From Physocladia obscura (taxonomy: Eukaryota > Chytridiomycota > Chytridiomycetes > Chytridiales > Chytriomycetaceae): DNA of 10,722 nucleotides. Position 1 is the first letter of the stretch, and each line of letters starts with the position of its first letter. This document shows, in pieces, positions 1 to 6,175 of the stretch. The notes below the pieces were generated by a model that saw only the letters and a list, made by a program, of their open reading frames with translations, was not told the DNA's origin and ran no database searches. The stretch is taken from assembly GCA_027596945.1 (NCBI GenBank), contig JADGJH010001312.1:1-10722 (forward strand). Direction: 5' to 3'. The position numbers and the translations under genes are program-made.

Positions 1-245
1 TACCCTTGTTATCTACACAAGCTGAGGTCTCATGTATGTATAACAAGTTCAAGGAGAGTCTCTATGTGTATATGTTACGTGACTCAATGATAAATATAAG
101 CTGTTTAATAAGGCAGCTGAAAATCATACAGAAATATTGTATATAAAATTTTTTGTGTTCTGTACTATCTTTACAGGAATGCCTCTGCCACCACCTTGGA
201 ATGTAGTCCATTTGACCCTGACTGGTGCTTGAATTCAAAACACTG

Positions 246-395
246 AGTTCAAGAGTTCATCTTTGAAGAATGTGCCCCTGGTGTTCAGCAACAAGTCTCT
301 GGTGTCCTCGCCCATTCATGCACGTTACAAGGGAAGGTGATGTTATCAACCAGATGTTTATCATTATTGATCGTGAGAAACGCTTTTACATATTG
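246..395 (+). pseudogene. Possible relic of a cyclic-nucleotide-binding domain
   Basis: Two different reading frames here resemble consecutive parts of the cNMP-binding domain found in HCN/CNG-type channels. One frame reads LKNVPLVFSN, like the 'KVPLF' entry to the domain. A second frame, about 50 bases later, reads EGDVINQMFIIID, like the 'PGD.I...G..MYFI..G' strands of the phosphate-binding cassette. No single frame contains both, the intervening residues are shortened, and no channel pore or transmembrane segments are visible. If the match is real, this is a frameshifted fragment of a gene whose 5' part lies left of the window. A third frame over the same bases is also open for about 60 codons, so the assignment is tentative. 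Confidence 0.3.
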
Positions 396-442
396 TTTAT
401 TTGCTGTACATGCTTTACACAGGAGATAGGCTTGAAATTTAA

Positions 443-610
443 GGGAAAGTCGATTTTGTGTTCACAGACAAAAAATTATGTTCAAACATTGATCAAGTAA
501 TTCTGCTGAATATGAAAACACCAAAGTATTGGGCTGCATTCCTTGGAGTGGAAAGTGACGAGTTGTCAGTATTTGTGGAGAGAGTTGTGAGTAAGGATGA
601 AGCGGAATAG
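443..610 (+). other. Short open frame, possible 3'-terminal exon
   Basis: A frame of 55 codons runs to a TAG at 608-610 and includes MKTPKYWAAFLGVE at its middle. A plausible splice acceptor (TTCACAG, ending at 467) lies inside it, so a final exon from 468 to 610 is possible. An AATAAA signal follows at 622-627. The residues look protein-like (balanced composition, acidic amphipathic C-terminus), but I recognise no family. It could be the end of the gene whose relic lies at 246-395, or a chance open frame. Confidence 0.2.
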
Positions 611-648
611 TCTGTAATGTGAATAAAATATTTGTATGATTAAAAAAA

Positions 649-663
649 ATAAGCAAGCTCCAT
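649..663 (+). repeat. 15-bp direct repeat, copy 1
   Basis: The 15-mer ATAAGCAAGCTCCAT occurs here and again at 4149-4163 in the same orientation. Both copies follow an A/T-rich run. The match does not continue into either flank. It may be the remnant of a dispersed repeat, or chance. Confidence 0.3.
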
Positions 664-1306
664 AGATATATTTAATTAAAAAGTTGTCAACTGTTGATTC
701 TAAAAAAAATTAATATTGATGACTCAAACTGAGAGCTTCTCTGCTGTATTTGAGTTTTGAATTAAATTTTTCTGGCCGGAACGAAAAAAAAGACTGCTTT
801 TTTCATTTTTATTTTTCCAAAATGAACCCTCCTTGTAGGATGGAAAGTTTTGATTTCTAAAATCATTAAGTTGACAGCAACAAATTTGAACGACATTTTC
901 ACTGCTTGGGAATTCAGCCAAAAAGCCGCGGTGTCACAACATCCACTAAATAATTCTGGCACTTATTCTCTTGTACTATTGATAATATTCAATTTCACTT
1001 TTTTATTTTTCAATATTTTGTCTTGTTACTGAGCGATTAATTATTTTCCGCGATCCCATCCATGACAGAAAATTTTACTATCTTACTAAAATTATTTTGT
1101 AACAAGCATTACAACGACCTGCCGGTTTTGAAAAAGCTGTCTGGATTCCGAATTCACATTAATGTTTATTTAGCAAGCTGTTTCTTTTTATAGTCTCGTG
1201 GTGAAGCTTGCAGGCTGGCAAGATTCAGATCGTTAAAGAAAAATTTCATTTTGCTCACAAGCCGCCAGAACATACCAACGCCACACGATCAAAAAAAAAA
1301 ACAACT
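664..1306. other. AT-rich intergenic stretch without a recognisable gene
   Basis: Short open frames exist on both strands (for example 850-1032 + and 724-962 -). They overlap one another, are low in complexity, and show no family motif, splice structure or start context. I see no tRNA, no transposon termini and no extended repeat. The last 100 bases probably serve as upstream sequence for the protease relic. Confidence 0.5.
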
Positions 1307-1315
1307 TATAAATAG
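1307..1315 (+). promoter_or_regulatory. TATA box of the protease relic
   Basis: TATAAATAG is a consensus TATA element. It lies about 64 bp upstream of the ATG at 1379, after an A-rich run. The leader between them is A-rich (AATATAAAAAAAAAATAATAAGG), as in many fungal 5' UTRs. The promoter seems better preserved than the coding part it served. Confidence 0.5.
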
Positions 1316-1378
1316 TTGCATGTATTCTATTGAAACAGCGGGAAGAATATAAAAAAAAAATAATAAGGCAACAACAAG

Positions 1379-2134
1379 ATGAAATTGGCAACAATTCTAG
1401 TAGCTTCGGCAATTGCGGCGCATACAGATCCGATCAAAATCTGGCGCGACGCGAACAAGAAAACCGGGTTTACAAACAGTGTGATGAATGCAATCAAGCG
1501 TCACAATTTGAACATTTCGCTCACTTCCACGCAAAACGAGCGCCGCTCCGTCGACTTGATTAACTCGAACGACGAGCCGGACACGACTGCCACGCTCGGC
1601 ACGCCGCTCACGGCGGCGTATGAGTCGGGGTCGGCGTCGGGAGAAGTGTGCTCAGCTTCGGCGTGACGACGGCGGAGAGCGGATTCGCCTCGCCGGGCTG
1701 TGGGCTGTGGGGGCTCGCGTCCGCCGCGCTCAACGAAATCGGCGCGGGGTCCAGCGACGGCAACTTTGCTGCCAGCGCAGCCGTCACGTCGCTCGCCTTC
1801 TATTTCTCCAACGCGGCCGACGGCGACAACGGCGAACTGACAATCAACGCCGTCGACCCGTCGCGCTTCTCCGGCAGCCTGCAGTTCGTGCCGCTCACCC
1901 CAGACTCTTACTACCAGTTCGACCCCTCGGCCTAGTCATCCATTTACTTTTGGCTCCGTTGCTATTTCAATCAACCCCGCAGAGTATTCCCTGAACCAGG
2001 GTGATTCTTGCGCGTCGGATATTTCTCATTGGTCAGTTGTCTTACAACGGCACTGCCGATATTTTTGGTTTCTCCGCGCTGCTTATGACATTCAAAACAA
2101 CCAGTTGGGATTTGCTCAAGCCATCCATGGCTAA
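1379..2134 (+). pseudogene. Secreted aspartic protease (pepsin A1 family), decayed
   Basis: The gene would have encoded a secreted pepsin-like aspartic endopeptidase. The ATG at 1379 opens a signal peptide (MKLATILVASAIAA) and a basic propeptide region of about 75 residues, followed by TPLTAAYE. The reading then jumps directly to SGSASG, the flap-side 'YGSGS.SG' region, so about 60-70 residues including the first DTGS catalytic motif are missing. The frame ends at TGA 1664-1666. The next frame from 1648 carries VLSFGVTTAESGF, then SLAFYFSN, GELTINAVDPSRFSGSLQF and VPLTPDSYYQF, typical of the second lobe, and ends at TAG 1933-1935. A third frame (1937-2134) carries FTFGSVAISINPAEYSLNQG and the C-terminal YDIQNNQLGFAQA. 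The second catalytic D-T/S-G segment, expected between YYQF and FTFGS, is also gone. These features are seen directly. That this is a dead gene rather than an intron-rich one follows because the missing parts do not exist in the DNA between the pieces. Confidence 0.85.
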
Positions 2135-2203
2135 ATACTCTTTTTTTATTATTTTTGGAATTGATTTTGAATTTTAAAATTCATGTGTTAAATGGTTGTA
2201 ATG

Positions 2204-2209
2204 AATAAA
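2204..2209 (+). promoter_or_regulatory. Putative polyadenylation signal of the protease relic
   Basis: AATAAA lies about 70 bp after the terminal TAA of the protease relic, in an AT-rich 3' flank. The palindrome GAATTTTAAAATTC at 2169-2182 lies between the two. This is a reasonable 3'-end signal, though AATAAA is common by chance in such DNA. Confidence 0.35.
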
Positions 2210-2700
2210 GGTTTAGCTGAAAGTGAAAAATTTTTGGATTATAAAATTACCACTAATGCAAAACAAACTTTGCAGAATCTAAGGCGAGAAAATACGCTTT
2301 TCTGAATTCAACAAAAACCGTGGTACTATTAATGCAATAGCTAAATTTTATATTTAATTATTTAATTAATTAATTATACGACGATTCAACTCTACCAAAA
2401 ATATGCTCATTTGTAAGCTTTCCTACTGGCAAATTATAGGGTAAAGCGTCCACAATTCTGAAATTTTCAGTGGATTTATTTCAGTTAACCACAACCCACG
2501 CAATACTTGTTTCCATTCTCAGTTATCATGCTCAAAATTTTAACACATGTATCTTTTTGACCCGCAAGTTTCAATCTCGTAAAGAATAATTATAAATATT
2601 TAATTACTTCCAATTTTGATTTTAATATTCCGGAAGTTCAACTAAATCTCTGAAATGATTGTTAAATTTTACTGCCATTTGGATAAAATAGCGGTTTTTT
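2210..2700. other. AT-rich stretch without a recognisable gene
   Basis: This interval is strongly A/T-biased, with a (TTAA)n-like run at about 2349-2377. I see no coding motif, RNA gene or mobile-element end. Its right edge runs into the acyl-CoA synthetase relic and may hold further unrecognisable upstream exons of it. Confidence 0.5.
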
Positions 2701-2990
2701 GCCTCAAAGATGTTTGTCCAAAAGCAAGACCTCGCGTTGATCATGTATACTTCTGGCTCAACTGGTCCAGCAAAGAGGTGTTATGTTGACGCACGCGAAC
2801 GTAGTTGCTGCTGTTTTCCTTCCCTTGGCACATATTCTTGATTTTTTGTTAGAAATGGTTGTGCTATTCATCGGCACGCCCATTGGATATGGTAGTGCAA
2901 AATTTTGACTGATAGATCCGTCAAAAACTGTAAAGGTGATATGCGCGAGCTTAACAAAAAAACTAGACAACTTGGCATGGAGAAACGTTA
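2701..2990 (+). pseudogene. Long-chain acyl-CoA synthetase relic, AMP-binding region
   Basis: Intact relatives (ACSL/Faa type, AMP-forming) activate long-chain fatty acids with ATP and CoA. Frame A (2701-2775) reads DLALIMYTSGSTGPAK, the AMP-binding signature. One base later, frame B (2777-2908) continues with GVMLTHANVVAAV, then LPLAHILDF and IGYGSAK, the fatty-acid gate and linker region of ACSLs, and hits TGA at 2906-2908. Frame C (from 2905) continues with LTDRSVKNCKGDMREL, the next conserved block. There are thus two single-base frame changes in about 180 bp. The roughly 20 residues normally between 'THANVVAA' and 'PLAHILDF' are also missing. Beyond 2965 a possible remnant of the 'GVP.VW..I' block (LAWRNVKKFT) fades out. 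The order of motifs makes the family assignment firm; the gene cannot encode an enzyme as it stands. Confidence 0.8.
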
Positions 2991-3390
2991 AAAAATTCAC
3001 TTGAAATTTTAGTAACAATTTTCCTCAATGGATTTAAGATTAGCATCCCTTCTTTGTCAGCCACTTGTCCATATTCCAGGCTGTTAATTTTTTTTTGGGA
3101 ATGGCTTCACTGAATTTTCTGTTACAACATTAGCAACAGTACCAAAAAGTGCCTGCCCAAGAATCTTCTCTCGTGAGTGTAGTTTCTCGATTACAAACAC
3201 AATATTTGCAAGTTTTGATTAAATTGGTTGAAAACGAACCTGGAATCTTGTTTGACCGTTGATGCTCATTTTTAATTGCGTCCTTACGGTCAAAGCCACT
3301 TTATGACGCGGCTAAATTTTTGTAAAAATTTACAATTAGCGAGTTGTTGCTGTGTGTGTTTTTTTTTCGTTTTTCTTTTTTTTATTTCAG
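2991..3390. other. Interval between acyl-CoA synthetase fragments
   Basis: An intact synthetase would have about 90-100 residues between the two recognised fragments, so decayed exon and intron sequence is expected here. I cannot identify it. An open frame of about 40 codons without ATG (3142-3264, +) contains LVENEPGILF, and the opposite strand is open over a similar length; neither shows a known motif. The end of the interval, a T-rich run closing in TTTATTTCAG, looks like a genuine splice acceptor. Confidence 0.35.
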
Positions 3391-3465
3391 AAAATTTTTG
3401 ATGTCAGGACGAGCTGTGAGTGATGTAAGCAGTGGAGAGTCAGTAAACTGACTCTACAACATCTG
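3391..3465 (+). pseudogene. Acyl-CoA synthetase relic, downstream fragment
   Basis: Directly after the acceptor-like TTTATTTCAG, one frame reads KFLMSGRAVSDV. This resembles the 'R.MLSGGAP(V/L)S' block that follows the AMP-binding region in ACSL enzymes, with GGAP degraded to GRA. The position (430 bp after the first fragment), strand and order fit the same gene. A stop (TGA) follows within about 12 codons, at the palindrome at 3436-3455, and nothing further downstream is recognisable. The match is short, so this call depends partly on the neighbouring fragment. Confidence 0.4.
3436..3455. repeat. Perfect 9-bp inverted repeat with 2-bp spacer
   Basis: AGAGTCAGT and ACTGACTCT are exact reverse complements separated by AA. 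The arms contain GAGTCA/TGACTC, which resembles bZIP (AP-1/Gcn4-type) half-sites, but the centre does not form the TGACTCA consensus. It may be an incidental hairpin in decayed sequence. Confidence 0.5.
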
Positions 3466-4116
3466 CATCAAATAATTGAGAGTCATTACAGCAAATCAAT
3501 GTGAAATAAGTTCAGAATAAACTTAGAAAATTTCTGAACCCCAAGAATAACCAAGTAGCATCTCTCATGCTCTGGAGATAAATAGAATAAATAGAATAGA
3601 TAGTATAAACAGAAACAGGAAAGTATGGTCAATAAATACAAATGCAATGTTTTCTCTTGTTCCATTTAAGATACTGAGTCCTTGTTTTGGTATGCCAGCA
3701 ACAAGAACCCTTCTCTTTACACTCAGGCTGCACTCCATTGATGCCTGCATCTAGAGCCACCTCATCACCTATTACCCTGGTTGCCCTAACATGTTCTGTC
3801 ATCTGAATAAATCATGAATATTGAAAGAGGGAGATTCTTTTTCAAATGAGGATTTTCATATTTCAACTTAGAGTTTTTTTTCAAGCAGCAAAAAAACTGA
3901 ACTGTTCTTTTTCAAGTCTTTTGCTTGTATTGTTTTGAAGTACATGTTTTTTTTCAGATTCTTCATTTGCTCCAGCTAGGTTTTCTGTTGCAGAAATCTG
4001 AGAAATTGTTGGACGTATTACCATAATAAAATGAATTTTTTCAAGTTTGTTCACAGAGGTAAAATATTTAGAGAAGTAGTATTGGTAGCTTGTATTGGCA
4101 ATTATTTCTGTTTGAA
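3466..4116. other. Stretch without a firm gene
   Basis: The segment 3570-3606 has a short ATAGA-type repeat. On the - strand, a less AT-rich island (about 3640-3802) is open in two adjacent frames: one reads from an ATG near 3802 with VIGDEVALDAGINGVQPE, and the other with VLVAGIPKQGLSILNGT. This suggests a frameshifted coding fragment, but I recognise no family. The remainder is AT-rich and shows no motif, RNA gene or element terminus. Confidence 0.4.
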
Positions 4117-4139
4117 TTATTTTATTTTATTTTATTTTC
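4117..4139 (-). promoter_or_regulatory. Pentanucleotide run with repeated poly(A) signals for the desaturase
   Basis: The + strand carries tandem ATTTT units, so on the - strand AATAAA occurs several times in a row, about 100 bp beyond the desaturase stop codon. This is a plausible cleavage and polyadenylation region for that gene. It is equally a simple pentanucleotide repeat. Confidence 0.4.
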
Positions 4140-4148
4140 AATAATAAC

Positions 4149-4163
4149 ATAAGCAAGCTCCAT
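4149..4163 (+). repeat. 15-bp direct repeat, copy 2
   Basis: Second copy of ATAAGCAAGCTCCAT, identical to 649-663 and in the same orientation, between the poly(A) run and the desaturase stop codon. Confidence 0.3.
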
Positions 4164-4236
4164 TTCTGCAACACAAACGTTTGTCATTTTCTGCATTTTT
4201 TTTCTCTTATCTCTCTCTCTCCTGCTGGTACACAAG

Positions 4237-5904
4237 TTATTCTTTCAACTCCAACTTTGCCACCCTCATCATCTCAAGCATCCGTTTCGCACTATCAGTG
4301 TGTCTATTTAAAACCGCATAAAACCCTTTCCCGCCATCCCGTTTCTCCAACCACGCTCGCACAATCGTGTCACCACCAAGATGTCCGTGCTCGTCCAAAA
4401 ACCGCTTCGCATCAACAACAAACTCATCGACAACAATCCACCTGGTGTGCCCCACGACGCGGCCAACATCTGCAAACGCGGTGACAGTCGGCAAGGATGC
4501 CGGACTGGGGCCTCAATCGAGTGTGCCCGCATGTTTTTCGGCACGTGCGATTGCTGTGACGACACGTGCTTTGGAGATTTCGTTGGGTCTGGGTATAAAG
4601 ATTGTAAGCCAAGCCGAGATATAATGCAAGAGATATCAGCCATTTTGTTGGATCCCAATCGAGAGGGTAGGGATCATTGCGGTAGTCTTGGAGGAATTCG
4701 TGGTGCTTTTTTTATTTTTGAACGGACAGAGAATGTTATATAATTTGATAAAATAAGGAAATTAGTAACCGCGTATTTCGCGGATGTGGGAAGTATTGCA
4801 TAATTATGGTATCCTTCGCCTTGAGTCAGAACTGCAAGAAGAAATCCCCCGCGCGCAGTAGTCTTTTCGGAAAAATGTTGGTCCCCGAGCGAATGAGCGA
4901 AGCTAGATAACAAAATATACAAAAACACAACACAAATACAATAAATTATAATTTATAAGAGGAAATAAAAACCTGTTGATACAAAAAGTTAGATGCCATA
5001 TCGCAATACGTGCGCAAACACCGGCATATAGAAATGCAGCCCATGAGTCTCCCCAGAGCGCACCTATGGCAAGCGGCAGTATGAAACAGGTTGTAAGTGC
5101 AATCGGAACGAAATATTTATGCTGGAATCGAACAACTGTAAAAAAGAAATGAGAAAAAATAAATCTGTACGTAACTTTTAAAATAAAGACAATCAAAGTT
5201 GTTATGACTAAATTTTGCCCCCCGTAAATTACCCCAATCAGCCGACAAAATCAAACGCGTCAATCAACGACATACGTGTATAAATCGGTTTTTCGAAAAT
5301 CCAGCCCATATGACTGAACCAAAATCCACGCGCTGCCGAGTTAGGATTGTGCACTAAATCATCCGTGTATCGATGATGTAATCTGTGGCGAAGAACCCAC
5401 CATCGAATCGAACCTTGAAAGCCCAGTGTTCCCATCCACGCAAGAATAATGCGTAATAACGGTGTTGCGCGATACGCACCATGGGACCAGAGGCGGTGGT
5501 ATCCCATTGTGATACTACAATAAAAGAAATCTAGGCTCAGTTTAGGGGAAAAATTTAGGGAAAATCCAAACTGACGATATCGTCATATGGTAACGGAAAT
5601 TTACCCAAACTCGCCAGCGACAACTGTTACGCCAGTCAAAGCGATAGTCTGCCAAGCGGGCGATACAAAGACTAGCGCTGCCGCAGCGACGTAGTGGGCG
5701 GCGATAACGAAAGTGCCATTCACCCACCAGACTTCGCCATTTTCTGCCAGTCTTTTTTGGATCGACTACCCCGTGTGATCCAATAATTGGATTTACATTC
5801 ACGTTTGCGTTTGCATCGAAATTTTTGGAATTGGGATTGGGAATGCGTATTCGGAGAGCGTCTTCCTGTTTTTGCCGTTCCTGTCGAATTGCCGCTGGTA
5901 GCAT
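4237..5904 (-). pseudogene. Acyl-CoA delta-9 desaturase with cytochrome b5-like domain, five exons, disrupted
   Basis: Relatives (Ole1/stearoyl-CoA desaturase) insert the first double bond into palmitoyl- and stearoyl-CoA in the ER membrane, using a di-iron centre and a fused cytochrome b5. Exons: 5904-5605, 5514-5233, 5135-4973, 4902-4800, 4705-4237. Every junction restores a conserved motif in phase. The ATG at 5904 (context GCCATGC) starts MLPAAIRQERQ and precedes hydrophobic helices. The histidine boxes are HRLWSH (5498-5481), HRLHH (5387-5373) and HNY|HH split by a GC-AG intron. VVRFQHKYF, LTQGEGYHNY and DPTKWLISLALYLGLAYNL follow as in the family. The C-terminus is b5-like, with WIVVDEFVVDAKRFLDEH and RHTDSAKRMLEMMRVA. 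Four lesions are seen: one extra base in the A6 run at 5753-5758, one in the T4 run at 5247-5250, one around 4585-4593, and a TGA at 4515-4513 where the family has Trp (LD-W-G). Corrected length would be about 437 residues. A recent pseudogene is most likely; local sequence error remains possible. Confidence 0.85.
4706..4799 (-). other. GC-AG intron of the desaturase
   Basis: The upstream exon ends ...CAT AAT TAT and is followed by GCAATA. The downstream exon begins after AAAAAG with CAC CAC GAA TTC. Removing these 94 bases joins HNY to HHEF and recreates the HxxHH third histidine box in phase 0. No GT donor nearby does so: the nearest, at CGCG|GTTACT, would insert extra codons within the box. 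TACTAAT, close to the branch-point consensus, lies within the intron but about 56 bases from the acceptor. Confidence 0.75.
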
Positions 5905-6175
5905 GGCTTTTTTGGGGTTGTAATTTTGGTAATTTGCTTTGAAATTCACAACGAAATCGTGGTAATGTTTTGTCGGTTTATAAAGTATAATGGTCATTAA
6001 AATTCTCCCTTTGTGGATTAATGCGATTTCTGTGTTATGTTTTAATTTTTTTTTTTTTGGAACAGATTTTGTTTCTGACAATTCAGTTTTTGACAATTCT
6101 TCCCCCACTTACGTTTTGTTTTGAGGTGAAAGAAAAAACGCCAGTCACCTGTCAAAACAGCATCGAAAGTAGAAT
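5905..6175. promoter_or_regulatory. Divergent promoter region between desaturase and APSES gene
   Basis: Only 271 bp separate the two start codons. TATAAA on the - strand (5982-5977) lies about 75 bp upstream of the desaturase ATG, and the overlapping TATAAAG on the + strand (5979-5985) lies about 190 bp upstream of the APSES ATG. A T-rich run at 6046-6058 and a repeated TGACAATTC (6077-6085, 6092-6100) lie nearer the APSES start. The repeat could be a binding site, but nothing else supports that. Confidence 0.45.

Noticed and set aside
1620..1994. Arg-rich 124-codon + frame
   Set aside because: It is a shadow of the GC-rich protease frames; the protease motifs lie in the other two frames.
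4513..4515. TGA recoded as tryptophan
   Set aside because: The same gene and the APSES gene use TGG for conserved Trp (VWW, QGTW), and frameshifts accompany the TGA. A nonsense change is simpler.
4674..4928. Desaturase exon 4 reading through as HNYAILPTS
   Set aside because: This loses the third histidine box, while HHEF is found 94 bases further on after an AG. The GC-AG intron explains both.
5542..6108. Desaturase start at the upstream Met at 6108 and read-through to 5542
   Set aside because: The part upstream of 5904 is low-complexity and overlaps the promoter elements. Family-like sequence begins at MLPAAIRQERQ. After 5753 this frame departs from the conserved EVWWVNGTFV frame.
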